DNA from: Porpolomopsis calyptriformis
Taxonomy: Eukaryota > Basidiomycota > Agaricomycetes > Agaricales > Hygrophoraceae
Length of the DNA stretch: 64,000 nt
Assembly (NCBI GenBank): GCA_951640195.1
Contig: OX621174.1
Location: forward strand, 558,001-622,000
Direction of reading: 5' to 3'
This document shows positions 24,345-35,458 of this stretch, piece by piece. A program made the translations under genes and the position numbers. Within the stretch, counting starts at the first letter, position 1, and the number at the start of each line of letters is the position of its first letter. The notes under the pieces are model-generated. The model was not told the DNA's origin, ran no database searches, and worked only from the letters and a program-made list of their open reading frames with translations.

Positions 24345-24391
24345 GATGATTGACGAGGATTGAACTGAAGTGTAGGGATACAACCCCACAC

Positions 24392-24718
24392 CTTTTATAT
24401 GCCCAGACACAAAGGGAGGACCAAAAGGAGGTTCCTCAGTCAAAGAAGAGAAACCTGATACGCCGGACAAGAGATAGAAACAATGGTGATCTCATGACTA
24501 GAAGAATAATAGGAACCAGTCATAAGACAACACAGCCTAATGCTGTGGAAGGCTATGCCCAATAGAATTGAGTTATCAGAAGCACACAGCCTTCCGCAGT
24601 ATGACTAAGAACAATGGCAAACCTTAAACTGGAGGCTGTGAACAATAGAAAATGGGGTGACTGGGGAGGCTGACTCATAGTGACTCCTAATTTAGAAATA
24701 CTATATAAACCCTGAGGG
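24392..24718. promoter_or_regulatory. divergent promoter region of TGTCA element, copy A
   Basis: Two opposed TATA-like boxes bracket about 310 bp: TTTTATATG at 24393-24401 (TATAAAA on minus, about 50 bp before the minus gene) and CTATATAAAC at 24711-24720 (about 135 bp before the plus ORF). Between them an inverted repeat pairs GTGGAAGGCT with AGCCTTCCGCAGTATG. Copy B keeps both boxes and the inverted repeat. Confidence 0.6.
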
Positions 24719-24851
24719 CGAAGCGGATCATCACTTCATCCTCCTGTGAGATTACTTGTAGTAGCACAAACGCAATCAGAAACATCAGACTTCTTTTCCA
24801 TCAGAACAAGAAAAGAGAAACATAAACCCACAACTATTGAGCCAACCATTC

Positions 24852-25062
24852 ATGCCCATATTCCCTAAACTCTCAGCAGAGGCATGCAACGGATTTCACC
24901 CACAGAACAACTTCTTTATAGAAGTAAAACTAAACTCAGAAGGAATCATCACTCTTTACGAAGACGTCCCCATCAGAACTTTCTTCTATATCCTATTAGA
25001 CTTATTGAGCTCCAAGGCCTGCCTTGTGATCGACGAAAAGACTTGCAACTACAGTTGTGACA
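24852..25062 (+). CDS. short ORF 2 of TGTCA element, copy A (runs to the element end)
   Basis: Opens at ATG 24852 and stays open to the element terminus, 70 codons, then reads into host gag sequence. It encodes MPIFPKLSAE, an aromatic/acidic middle (FFIEVKLNSEGIITLYEDV) and a hydrophobic Leu-rich part (FYILLDLLSSKACLVIDE). Copies B and C encode nearly the same peptide, and A and B differ mostly at conservative positions. Because the frame is still open at the boundary, in a full-length parent element it may continue into an internal region absent here. No known domain recognised. Confidence 0.5.
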
Positions 25063-25670
25063 CTCCTCCGCTCCTATCAAACAGGAGACAACTTCCTCAT
25101 CATCAATATCGCGAGTTCCGCAAGGCAACTGCTATCACTGCAGAGAATCAGGTCATTGGGTGAACAAGTGTCCCAATCCCCCTCTCACCTCTTCTTCATC
25201 AGCATGCCTATCGAGTAGTGCCTCTGCTGGAAAACAAGGAAGACCATATGCAGGATGAGGTCGAGGACAAAACATATGAAACATCAAGATGGAACGAGTT
25301 AACGAGATGGTTTCCCCAGCTATTATGGAGGAGACTATCCAAATGGTGGACAACTGTGGGATCAATCGCTAGCTGAAGGAAAGGAAAGCTCAGCTCATCA
25401 AGGAACTGAAAGAATAGGGTTTTTGAAGAGTCTGAACATTTTGCCTGCCATTATGGATGTATCTACTCAAGAATGTATCACCACCCCATGTAATCTATTT
25501 TGAATTCTTGGTACTCTTGAAGAAGGTAATCTCGGACTTATCTTGGACATTTGGATTGAAACTACTGACACTGGTTGATGTGTTCTAGCCACTACTCTAG
25601 TTGATAGTGGAGCCTCTGGAAATCTTGTGGACAAATCCTTCACAACTCGCCACAATTTTACTCTAACATG
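25063..25670 (+). pseudogene. Gypsy-2 gag zinc knuckle and protease start
   Basis: Continues the Gypsy-2 gag frame after element A. A CX2CX4HX4C knuckle (CYHCRESGHWVNKC) is at 25130-25171, and the retropepsin active site VDSGASGN has its DSGA at 25603-25614. Stops at 25258, 25276, 25369, 25501 and 25576 break the frame. The sequence is cut at about 25670 by the Copia-1 LTR, so RT, RNase H and integrase of Gypsy-2 are missing from the window. Confidence 0.8.
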
Positions 25671-25799
25671 AGTTTGTACCAGTCCGAAGTTGTAGCTGAT
25701 TTGTTTGTTCTTATTGTGTCAAGCTCACTGTTCCTTAGTATTAACAGTGAAGCTTGACACCAGGTGTGGGTCTTAAGGCAGTAGCTTCCAGCCTTGATA
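25671..25799 (+). repeat. Copia-1 5' LTR (damaged)
   Basis: Aligns to the 3' LTR at 31403-31597 but starts inside it, at the TTTGTACCAG block, and lacks the segment between TTCTTATT and GTGTCAAGCT. The right end CCTTGATA is shared by all copies. Confidence 0.85.
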
Positions 25800-25816
25800 G
25801 GTTATAAGCCCTACTG
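25800..25816 (+). other. Copia-1 primer-binding site (half initiator tRNA-Met type)
   Basis: Directly after the LTR: GGTTATAAGCCCTACTGC. The related copy at 56582 reads GGTTATGAGCCCTGC, complementary to the anticodon-stem region of fungal initiator tRNA-Met, as in Drosophila copia. Copia-1 carries two TG-to-TA changes here. Confidence 0.75.
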
Positions 25817-26933
25817 CAAATTTCACCTAAATTCACCCCCTATTGTGTCTAGCAGCTCCTGCATACTCCTGGACCATTCTAACCACTCTCCAGACCTCTC
25901 ACCAGTACCACTGATATAAATCACCCTGGTCCTCACCCAATTTTCACTTCCTGACTTCGAAACTTTTGGAACCATTTTCGGACGCTCCCTTCTACGCCTC
26001 CACTGATTTACACATTTCTGGCTTCATTTCCCTTACCAGGACATCCCAATCAATTGTCCACATCACTATTCATCATCTGTGATAGGCCTACCCATCCTAA
26101 ACCATCCCAGTGAATGCCAGCTCATCAGTGGGCACTTGTGGACACTTGTGGGTGCTTATTATCAACTCCATTCACTGTGGCCATCTGTAACAGCCCCACC
26201 ACTCCAAACTACCATTCTGTGATCTAACACATTATTCCTATGCCCAACAGCTCAAATCACACCGAATCACTCCGAAATTGCTTGTGGACATTAAAGGCCA
26301 CATCCAAATTAGGGTCCCTCGGATATATACTTACTGCCTTTGCGGATCATCCGGGAGTGCTCCATCATTATCAACCACTCCTATCTACCTCCCAATTATT
26401 CCCATTCATGTTCCATCACTTCCATCGCTCCCAGGATGTTGCAATCGCTTCAGAACACTCTAGGACGTACCCTCTGTGTCTGGCAAAAATTTGGACTCTT
26501 GGGACCTCTCTGGACTCTAGCACTTGATCATTCATCAGTCTGTGCTGTGGCTGTCACTGTGCACATTAGTTTATTGAAAGGAGATTAGAACAAAGTGAAG
26601 TGCAGTGAAGTGCTACCTCCCTGGGCTCTCTTATCAGAGTGTTACCCCAGTTGCTATTTGGCTTGGTTTACACCAGTCAGCACCTCTCTCTGCACGCAGT
26701 ATGTAGGGAGATTGGGTTTGGTGGGTTTACAGTTGCCTCCCCTTCCAATTCATGGGAAGTAGCTCCATTATCAACTACCACTGCTAGCACTGATTTCATC
26801 AACTTGAGAATAAGCTGGTAGTATGTGTGAGACCCACAGAAGACTGATTTACCAACCTCACCTTATCCCTGCCATCCACTACCCCTTCATACTCCATAAT
26901 CTATTTTTCACCTACCTACACACCATCATCATC
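25817..26933 (+). other. Copia-1 long untranslated leader
   Basis: About 1.1 kb between primer site and gag, without a supported ORF, conserved in the copies at 56.6-58.2 and 62.2-63.4 kb. It may hold packaging or internal promoter signals; none can be named from sequence alone. Confidence 0.6.
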
Positions 26934-28468
26934 ATGTTAGCCTCCACCAATGAATCAAAGAGGACATTCCCCTGCCTCACTCCCACTAATTGGGGGCAGT
27001 GGGCTGACAACATGGAGGCTTACCTTCACACCAAAGAACTCTGGGAGTATGTGGATGGATCTCTGCCTAGGCCTACTGCTGCTGACCCTGTCAAACCTAC
27101 CCCTGCTGAAATCACTGAGCTTAGGGATTGGAATCACAAATCTGGAAGAGCTAGTGGAGAGATATGGCTTGCTATTGAGGACAGCCAGAAGGTGCATGTG
27201 AAGGATGCCAAAGCCAACCCTGCAGCAATGTAGGCTAAGTTGGAGGCTGTCCATCTGCAGAAGAGACTAGGAATGCGCTTCAATGCCTATGACGCACTGT
27301 TCAGTATTAGGAAGGATGATGCTGAAACCCTGCCTGCCTTAATGGCTAGAGCTGATAAAGCTCTGCAGGATATCAAAGCTCTCCATCCATCTAACTTCAC
27401 ACTGGACAACCTGGATAAAGAACTTCTCTGCATGACCCTCATCCATGCCCTTCCTGCTGAATAATAACAACTTTGCATCCTCCCTCCTACTCATCGACTC
27501 CCTTGATATTGATAAACTCCAATCTGCCTTCCAGAATGAAGAGAGCCAGCGGCTTGCCAGAAATGTCTCCTCCTCATCTTCCAGCCTTGCCTACCAATCA
27601 TCATCATCTGCTCTGCTTTGCTCCTTCTGTGGCAAAACCAACCACACAGAGGACAAGTGCTTTAAGAAGCAGAAGGCCTCTACTGATGCCAAACAGCAGA
27701 CTGCCCAATGGCAAGGATGTGGTCGAGGTGCTAGGGGTAGAGGCAACAAGCCTGCTGCAAAAGAAGCATCTGAAGATACCACCAATGCCAATACTGCCAC
27801 CATTGAATTTGCTGGTCATGCAAGTGCTCTCTCTTCATCCCATCGCTCCCTATGGCTCAAGTCTCAATCCTGTGCTGACTGGAACACTGATATAGGTGCT
27901 ACATCACATATGACCCCTCACAAACACTGGTTTCACTCATATTCTCCCCATGTCACTGCTATTCAACTAGCTGACCATTCAACAATCTACTCTACTGGTA
28001 TTGGTTCAGTTGAGTTCCAACTAGTCATAGATGGTATACCCAAGCAACCAGTTGTATTTCATGATGTACTCCATGTCCCTGATCTTCGCAGTAAATCTAC
28101 TTTCACTCTTCCACCTTACTCATGTTAAACAATATACTATTTCAGTCCAACAATCTCAAGTTGAGTTCTATTATCACAATGAACTCCATTTCACTGCCAC
28201 CATCAATGAGCGCAACGTTGGCTATCTTGATGGCAAGATTATTGTTCCTCAGTCAGCTCAGTCAGCTCAGTCAACCCTTCCCTTGGATCTTACTCTGTAC
28301 CATCAGTGTTGCTCTCACCTTAACTTTGGTGATTTGAAGCATATGCACCTCTATAAGCTTGTCTCAGGCATGGTCATCTATTCTAGCTCACCTCCAGACC
28401 CTATCTGTGAACCATGCATCTTTGGAAAGCAGCACCATCATAATATTCCTAAGACTGCCTCTCATTGA
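26934..28468 (+). pseudogene. Copia-1 gag, protease and pre-integrase region
   Basis: Starts at ATG 26934. Gag has a UBN2-like layout with WGQWADNMEAYL and ELRDWNHKSGRASGEIWLAI blocks. The zinc knuckle CSFCGKTNHTEDKC is at about 27619-27660. The protease site reads DIGATSHM at about 27889-27912, whereas the copies at 59.1 and 61.7 kb have DTGATSHM, so the catalytic Thr is lost by ACA-to-ATA. A pre-integrase zinc module (HLNFGDLKHM..CEPCIFGKQHH) ends before TGA 28466-28468. Other lesions: TAG 27231-27233, a +1 insertion near 27465 and a +1 insertion near 28090. Confidence 0.88.
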
Positions 28469-31378
28469 ACCTCTTTTCTTGCACTTGTCCACACAGACTT
28501 AAAGGGCCCTCTCCCTGTTCAGACACCAGAGGGATACCATTATTGGCAACCCTTCATTGATGACAAGTCAAGGTTCATGGTGATTGCTTTCCTGAGACAT
28601 AAAACAGAAGCTCTTGTTGCATTCAAGCAATTCAAGGCTTATACTGAGACCAAGCTTGGAAGATGCCTTCAGATGTCTAGGGATAATAAAGGAGGTGAAT
28701 TCATCAGTAGGGAATTCAACCAGTTCTGTGCAGACCATGGTATTATGCATTAGCACACTGAGCCAAATAAACCTCCTCAAAATGGAGTAGCTGAGTGCGC
28801 AAATGAAGATATTGCTGCTGCTGCCACTGCCCTCCTGGTTCAGGCAAAACTCCCTCCCTCCTTTTGGGCACTTGCTGTCTCTACCTATGTGCATACCAGG
28901 AACAGGACACCCACTTCTGCTTTGAATGGTGACACTCCGTATTTCCACTGGAAAGGGAAGAAACCAGACATCTCTTACTTCCGTATCTTTGGCTGCCTTG
29001 CCTATGTGCTAGTGTGCCAAGAGAAAAGGAAAGCACTCCAACCTCATTCTAGGAAGTGCATCTTTGTTGGTTACCCTGATGGTGTAAAAGCATGGAAGTT
29101 CTGGGACCCAGTGGCTAAGAAGATCATTATCAGCAGTCATGCTGTGTTTGATGAAAGGTGCTTCCCTAGCAACTCTACAGTGGCTATCAATCTCATCTCT
29201 TCCCCTTCCATATTACCTGATCACTCTGCACCCTCTGAACCATCTGTGGTGGTGCTGGATCAAGGGGGAGATGATAACCATAGTGATGATACAGCACCAC
29301 ATCCAGTACTACCTTTGCCACAAATTGCACCTATACCTGGTCCCAATCTGCCTCCTGCTGTCCCAGTTCCTTCTGCACATAAGGCACCTGCCCCTGATCC
29401 ACCTGGACCTTCAAGACATCAAAACCCTCCTCATACTAGTCGTCCACAAGGCTCCCTTAATGAGACTCTACTTGGTTGTCAATCCTCTGTGCCTCCCCAA
29501 TCAACTCCCTCTCCAACCCCAAATAGTGCTTCTCTACCTGCTTCTACTCCTGACCCACTTGCAATGTCACCTCCTACTTCTCACCAAATGCATTCACCTC
29601 CATTATCTCCAGTCAATGAGTCTAGCAGTGATGATGAACTCCTGCTCAGAGACCCTAGTGACGGTGAACTTGAGTATGTAGATGCTATCCAATCTAGATT
29701 TGAATATCTGTGCAGTAGACAAGAGACCGATTACCTTACTCTGGACCAAGTAGTGGAGTATGCTTTCAACTCTTCTCAGCATGCATTCAAGACAGCTACT
29801 CATGATGGTGAACCCAACACATACCATGAGGCAATGCAGCGCTCCCCTGAAGAGAAGGAAGAATGGTACAAGGCTGCTTTATATGAGATCCAAAAACTTA
29901 TTGAAAATGGCACCTTTGAGCTTGTACAACTCCCACCTGGCTGCAAAGCTATTGGCAGCCGATGGGTGTTCAAGGTCAAAAGGAAAGCTGATGGATCCAT
30001 TGAGCGCTATAGAGGCAGAGTGGTGGCCCAAGGATTTGCCTAGAGACCTGGATTTGACTATACTGAGACCTTTGCTCCTACTCCAAAGTGGGCTTCACTC
30101 CAAGCTATCCTAGTATTGGCTGCACTTGAAGACCTTGAATTAGAAAGTCTTGATATCTCTTCAGCTTACCTCAATGGTGAACTTGAAGAAGAGGTCTATA
30201 TGCACCAGCCAGAAGGCTTTGTTGAGAAAGGCAATCACTGGGTCTGGCACTTGCTCAAATCTATCTATAGCTTGAAGCAGGCTGGCAGGTGTTGGCACAA
30301 GAAACTCAATGAGGTCTTTGAGAAGATGGGCTTCAAGAGGATCACCTGTGAACACAGTATCTGGATCTACAAGAGGGATGATGTGCGCATCATAGTACCA
30401 GTCTTTATTGATGATATGACTATTACTGCAAAGTCTACTGTAGAGATTGCTCATGTCAAGGATGAACTTAGGAAGTACTTCCAACTATGTGACCTTGGAA
30501 CTACTTCATGGCTGCTGGGTGTTGAAATCACTCGGAATCATTCTGCACACTCCTTATCATTGTCTCAGTGCCAATATATCCTTGACTTGCTTAAACGCTT
30601 TAACCTCTCTGATTGCAACCCAGTTGGCACTCCTCTTGATCCTGGCATCAAACTCAGCACATCCATGTCTCCCACTTCCTCTAAAGAGATTGAAGAAATG
30701 CGCTCCATCCCATACCTCCAAGCTGTTGGTTCATTAATGTACTTGGCCACAGCTACTCGACCAGATATCTCTTATACTGTTGGTGTCTTAGCCTGCTTCA
30801 GCAAGAATCCTGGCATGCAGCATTGGAAAGCAGTCAAACATCTCTTCCATTACCTCAAAGGCTCTCTTGACTTCAAACTAACCTACTCACCACTTTCCAA
30901 CCCATCTGAAATATTCACTACTTACACTGATGCTGACCATGCTGGCAATCCTGATAATGGACGTTCCACTGGAGGCTATATAGTCAAGATGGGTACTGGT
31001 GCTATCAGTTGGTCTAGTCGACTCCAGGCTATAGTTGCGCTATCCACCACTGAAGCAGAGTATGTTGCAGCTACTGCAGCCAGTCAAGAAATCCTATGGT
31101 TGAGAAATCTGTTCACTGAACTTGGCTACCAATTCACATCCCCTTCCACTGTGTTCATTGATAACCAATCTGCCTTATCTGTTGCCAAAAATCCAGAACA
31201 CCATGGACGTATGAAGCATCTGGACTTGCGCTTTTACTGGTTGAGGAATGAAGTGGAGAAGGGAACTATCAAGTTGATCCACCTAAGGACAGATGCTATG
31301 CCTGCAGATATCTTGACTAAGGCCTTGAGTAAAGTGAAGGTGTTGGAAATGTTAGAAAGGTTGGGATTGAAGAAGTAG
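28469..31378 (+). pseudogene. Copia-1 integrase, reverse transcriptase and RNase H
   Basis: The integrase core shows HTDLKGPL, SRDNKGGEF and the NGVAE catalytic Glu block. A Pro-rich linker (29200-29620) follows. RT starts near 29860 (EEWYKAALYEIQKL), with GSRWVFKVKRKADGS, LDISSAYLNGELEEEVYM and a catalytic box FIDDM whose Asp pair is at 30410-30415. RNase H contains TYTDADHAG, ALSTTEAEY and IDNQSAL. The frame ends at TAG 31376-31378. Internal stops are TAG 28751-28753 and TAG 30041-30043, both Gln in sister copies. From 30044 to the end the frame is uninterrupted, 445 codons. Confidence 0.92.
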
Positions 31379-31389
31379 CAGAGTTGTCT

Positions 31390-31402
31390 CATCAAGGGGG
31401 AG
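31390..31402 (+). other. Copia-1 polypurine tract
   Basis: CATCAAGGGGGAG immediately before the 3' LTR. It is conserved in the minus-strand copy at 54809-54821. This would prime plus-strand DNA synthesis. Confidence 0.8.
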
Positions 31403-31597
31403 TGTTAGGATGTGATAATCTCCTCTGCATAGAGCAGTACTGGTTTGTACCAGTCCGAAGTTGTGGCTGATTTGTTTGTTCTTATTTGGTCAAAAATGCG
31501 TCCAAAGTCTCTGGTGTCAAGCTCACTGTTCCTTATTATTGACAGTGAAGCTTGACACCAGGTGTGGTTCTTAAGGCAGTAGCTTCTAGCCTTGATA
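31403..31597 (+). repeat. Copia-1 3' LTR (short form, 195 bp)
   Basis: Runs TGTTAGGATGTG..CCTTGATA. It contains the imperfect palindrome GTGTCAAGCTCACTGT..ACAGTGAAGCTTGACAC, able to form a 16-bp hairpin. The edges are proved by the solo copies with target duplications at 56727 and 57865. Confidence 0.9.
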
Positions 31598-31663
31598 AAT
31601 AGGTGTGAAAGCATCATAACCAAAGCATCCCACCCATCCCATCACCTCAGCTGTCTCCACTGT

Positions 31664-32866
31664 TCATAAAGCAAGAATCAATCTAACACTTCATAACAAG
31701 ATCAGGATCCTAGACTTCCTTGAATCAAAGGAAGGAGATGGACTCACATAAGGAGCCATTATCTGACACTTTGAAATAGAGTTTCCATCACTCACCCAGT
31801 CATCTATCTCACAGCTCATCAAGGGAGCAAATGTCTAGGGTAAAAGGGGATAAAACATGGATTACAGTTGCATTCACAGCAAATGCAGATGGGACCAACT
31901 ATAAGAAGCTGCTGTTCATTAGATATGCTAGGCATCCGCGATACTTCAAGAAAAAAGAAGGAGCAGAGCTGGGTTTTGATTACTATTGGAACAAGAAGGC
32001 GTAGATGATGGGTATGATTTTCCAGAGGTTTGTAGCAATAGTTAGCTAGTCGATTCACATGCACTGATTTTTCAATGATGCAGCTGGCTAGAAGAATTTG
32101 ATCATGATATGCAGTAACAGCGGTGCAAGATTCTTTTAACTATTGATATAATGCACCATCGCACATCTACAATAAGACAAAAATCATTCATATTCACATC
32201 AAATTCCTTGAACCGAACATGACACCACATATCCAGCCCATGGATGCTAGCATTATTTGCTACTTTAAAGCTCATTACCGAAGGCTGTACATTATGCATG
32301 CTCTTGATTGTAACAAGGATGGTGCAGATGATCTCTACTATATCGATCAACTCCAGGGCATAAAGCTTGCTCTTGCTGCCTGGTCCCATGTCTCAGTGCA
32401 AATGGTAGCAAACTGTTAGAGGCATTCTGGAATCCTTAGGGGTACAGACTTGGGCTAAGTAGGACCACCTCAAGTGGACCCACCTGCTAGTGTTCAGAGT
32501 GCTGTCACTAATATGCAAGCTATGTTAGCAGAGCTTGCTATCCATGCAGTTGCCAAGTGCAACATACCAAGTGTGGAGGACCTTGTCGATAACAAGGAAG
32601 AGAAGATCACAGAAAAGGATTGGACTAATAAGGACATCATTGAGCAGGTTTGTTTGGATAGGATTGAAGATGGTGGTAGGGTCATTAAAGATGTGGAGGA
32701 GATTATTAAGAAACTGGTGATATCGTTGTCTAATACTTGCCATACCCTCTCAGAGCTGAGTTGTTTGGCTGAGAAGTGTGAAGGGAAGGAATTTGAGCAA
32801 GCTTACATCCATTTTCAGATACTCCGAAAGCTTTTTCATCATAAAATTAATACTGCAAAGCAATAA
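31664..32866 (+). pseudogene. pogo/Fot1-like transposase, internally deleted
   Basis: Opens with a helix-turn-helix like that of pogo/CENP-B transposases (ARINLTLHNKIRILDFLESK, then SISQLIKGANV), with stops at former Gln and Arg codons. The sequence then jumps near 31835 straight into the DDE domain, so the CENP-B-like second domain is deleted. TANADGT carries the first Asp. The second is in LLTIDIMHH and the third in HIQPMDASI near 32230. A possible intron lies at about 32026-32085 and a frameshift near 32190. The acidic C-terminus ends at TAA 32864-32866. Terminal repeats were not found. Confidence 0.75.
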
Positions 32867-33006
32867 TCTGACTTGTATTCATTCTTCAAAAGAGATACCT
32901 AAGGATTTGAAATATCTAGTTCACTTTGCAGTCATGTTATAATTTTTGTTTGATTTTATATATAATTTTTAATTTTTAATTTTCATTTTATTCGGGAGAC
33001 CCAAGG
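32867..33006. other. AT-rich tail after pogo remnant
   Basis: AT-rich with runs of AATTTTTAATT. It ends at the Gypsy-3 LTR. Confidence 0.5.
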
Positions 33007-33431
33007 TGTTATAGCTACTTCGATTTTTGTTCTCATCCCTATTATGACCACCATGACTTGTGACATAACATGTGACACTTACCCAATTGGACCTCCACCC
33101 ACTTTCCTTATCTTTTGATCTTTCTTATCTTATCTTATCTTTCCTATCTAATCACTAATCCTCATAAGATTGGAGGCAATTATGCCATTGGTTGTTGAAG
33201 ACATGCTCCGCAGTGGCTGTGCAAGGCTGCATATTGCTGTGCATTTGTCAGCCATTCCATGGATTGTCTCCATAGTGATCACAATCACATTCCAGACTTA
33301 GATAGATATAAGTAGAGTACGATACACTTGTATCTCCCTAGTCTTGAATTTCAACATCATTTCCGCCATCTTATGCGATCGCCCCCTTATTGTCCCTGGA
33401 AGCCACCTGAGATACTACCGCCAATGTAACA
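33007..33431 (+). repeat. Gypsy-3 5' LTR
   Basis: Begins TGTTATAGCTACTTCG and ends CCAATGTAACA, with TCTTATCTTATC tracts at 33122-33140. The first 210 bp match the 3' LTR at 41364-41571. Confidence 0.8.
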
Positions 33432-33459
33432 GAAATTCAAGACTTGCTCTCACTTAGCT

Positions 33460-34740
33460 TCTCTCTGCAAGAGTCCCTGGACAAGATTCATCTGATTAGT
33501 CTGTTGTTTTATGACTGACTAATTGCCTCTCCAGAATCCACCAGGCTCCCCCTTGACAATCCATCCTCTTTTGTTTCAAGAACCACAGTGACCAACCGCA
33601 CAGTATCAAATTCGACCACCACTCTGGACCTGTCCTCCTTCGATCCACCCCCATCCTACTCCCCTTCTCACCAATCCCCTCAGGCTTCCTCGAGTCAGCT
33701 TATTAGCTACTCCAAGCAGCAAGCTGTCAATGCCCTAGACATTGAACAGGCTTAACTCGCAGCTCTTATACTCGAGTTCTCCCACCTCACATTTGAACTC
33801 TCTCCTCCCGCTTCCGCTAATCCTTCCCCCATCTCGTCCCATTCCTTGCTCTCTTTGAACTCCTTTTATACTGCCCCCTTGCCCCTGGATTCTTCAGATG
33901 ACAGTCTCAACCCTTTCGTCAAAATTGAACCACGCACGTTTAATCGCATGCACATTAGGATTTACAGGTCTCCAACTCTTGTTGCCAATTTTCTCACCTC
34001 TTCCCTCCGTGTGTTTTACCATCACAGATCCTCTGGTTACATCAGAGAGATCCATGTCTGAGACAATTTACCACTACGCCTCCCCATGCAGGATCCCGTC
34101 GACCAAGCTTCGGGCTCACAGATGAGGAGTTAGATTTCCAGGATGCCGTTGATGATGAGACTGAGATCCAATCTCCCTTCTCATCACAGATCCTCGATCC
34201 TTCGACCCCTTCCATCTACTCTCTTCTCAGACCAACCACTCTCCCTTCCCCCACTCTGCAACAAACACCTCTTACATTCGGATACACTCGCTTCCAGTGT
34301 ACCCCTCCTCCTCTCACATGGTCCTCATCCACCCCTGTGAAGGCGAATCCTCCCTCTTCCCTGCAACGACCATTACCTTGGACCCCCAAGAAAAATCCTC
34401 CTCAGCCCTCTGAATTGAATCCAGCCCCTCATTCTCCTTCTCCAACTGTTCCTCCTTCTTTGACTCCACCGCCCCCAAATCTGAATCCACTTCCTTCCTT
34501 GCAAACAACACCAATGGCCTCTACATCAAACAAAATCAAACTCACCCAGCCTAACTCCTTCAATGGTGACAAAAAGCTGTACAAGAATTGGTTCCAACAA
34601 GTGATCATCTTTCTCCGCAGCAGTGATGTCACCAACCCCAAGAAGATGATTCTTGTTGCACTCTCATACATGAAAGAAGGCATCGCTGCTGAATGGGTGC
34701 AACAGTACATTGACACATTTTTCAGTTGCACTAATGCATC
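33460..34740 (+). pseudogene. Gypsy-3 gag, 5' part
   Basis: The N-terminal half is Ser/Pro-rich and broken by frame changes. From 34337 one frame is open: a Pro-rich stretch, then the capsid start (IKLTQPNSFNGDKKLYKNWF, FLRSSD, GIAAEWVQQYIDTFFSC). It stops at the element B junction after ..CTNAS and resumes in register at 36449 as ..GNLVPLGTWANF. Confidence 0.8.
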
Positions 34741-34951
34741 TGTCACAACTGTAGTTGCAAGTCTTTTCGTCAATCACAAGGCAGGCCTTGGAGCTTAATA
34801 AGTCTAGTAGGATGTAGAAGAAAGTTCTGACGGGGACGTCCTCGTAAAGGGTGATAATTCCTTCTGAGTTTAGTTTTACTTCCACAAAGAAGTTGTTCTG
34901 TGAGTTAAATCCGTTGCGTGCCTCTGCTGAGAGTTTAGGGAATATGGGCAT
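34741..34951 (-). CDS. short ORF 2 of TGTCA element, copy B
   Basis: Minus-strand counterpart of 24852-25062. It opens at ATG 34951 (MPIFPKLSAEARNGFNSQNN) and is open to the element terminus, then runs a few codons into Gypsy-3. The identical architecture in two independent insertions shows that the ORF, or the first exon of a longer one, is an inherent part of the element. Confidence 0.5.
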
Positions 34952-35091
34952 GAACGATTGGCTCAGTAGTTATAGGTTTATGTTTCTCTTTTCTTGTTCT
35001 GATGGAAAAGAAGTCTGATGATTCTGATTGTGTTCGTGCTACTACAAGTAATCTCACAGGAGGACGAAGTGATGATCCGCTTCGCCCTCAG

Positions 35092-35410
35092 GGTTTATAT
35101 AGTATTTCTAAAATAGGAGTCACTATGAGTCAGCTTCCGCAGTCACCCCTTTTTCTATTGTTCACAGCCTCCGATTTAAGGTTTGCCATTGTTCTTAGTC
35201 ATACTGCGGAGGGCTGTGTTGTTTTGATGACTCAACTCTATTGGGCATAGCCTTCCGCAGTATGAGGCTGTGCTGTCTCATAACTGGTTCCTATTGTTCT
35301 TCTAGTCATGAGATCGCCGCTGTTTCTATCTCTTGTCTGGCGTATCGGGTTTCTCTTCTTTGACTGAGGAACCTCCGTTTGGTCTTCCCTTTGTCTCTGA
35401 GCATATAAAA
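35092..35410. promoter_or_regulatory. divergent promoter region of TGTCA element, copy B
   Basis: A TATA box for the minus ORF is read from GTTTATATAG (35094-35103). A TATA box for the plus gene is GCATATAAAA (35401-35410), about 49 bp before ATG 35459. Between them lies an inverted repeat: CATACTGCGGAGGGCT at about 35201-35216 and AGCCTTCCGCAGTATG at about 35249-35264. Confidence 0.65.
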
Positions 35411-35458
35411 GGTGTGGGGTTGTATCCCTATGCTTCAGTTCAATCCTTGTCAATCATC

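Larger units (their letters stand above)
23369..25062. mobile_element. 1.7-kb TGTCA element, copy A (complete, inserted in Gypsy-2 gag)
   Basis: A 1694-bp unit flanked by a perfect 5-bp duplication CTCCT (23364-23368 and 25063-25067). It starts TGTCATGAAATTGG and ends CAGTTGTGACA, so its termini are TGTCA/TGACA. The same unit occurs inverted as copy B (34741-36448) with a different duplication, and in part as copy C (63644 on). It contains a spliced zinc-knuckle-like gene on minus, a short ORF on plus reaching the right terminus, and a shared promoter region. TG..CA ends with 5-bp duplications suit a solo LTR of about 1.7 kb, or a compact non-autonomous element. No reverse transcriptase or transposase lies inside. 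Family not recognised. Confidence 0.88.
25671..31597 (+). mobile_element. Copia-1: nearly full-length Ty1/Copia retrotransposon
   Basis: LTR remnant, primer site, gag-pol, polypurine tract and full 3' LTR are all present in order. Domain order is gag, protease, integrase, RT, RNase H, which defines Ty1/Copia. The 5' LTR is damaged: it lacks its first 45 bp or so and a 27-bp internal block. Several stops and two 1-bp insertions make it non-autonomous. The same family is present at 43.5-45.0, 54.6-60.0 and 60.0-63.6 kb. Confidence 0.92.

Noticed and set aside
23369..25062. element A as a genuine host gene pair with a bidirectional promoter
   Set aside because: Exact 5-bp duplications, repeated copies and insertion within gag show that it is a mobile unit.
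27591..27819. minus-strand frames opposite Copia gag, repeated at 58830-59058 and 61812-62040
   Set aside because: They recur only because the Copia copies recur; they overlap the zinc-knuckle coding region in antisense.
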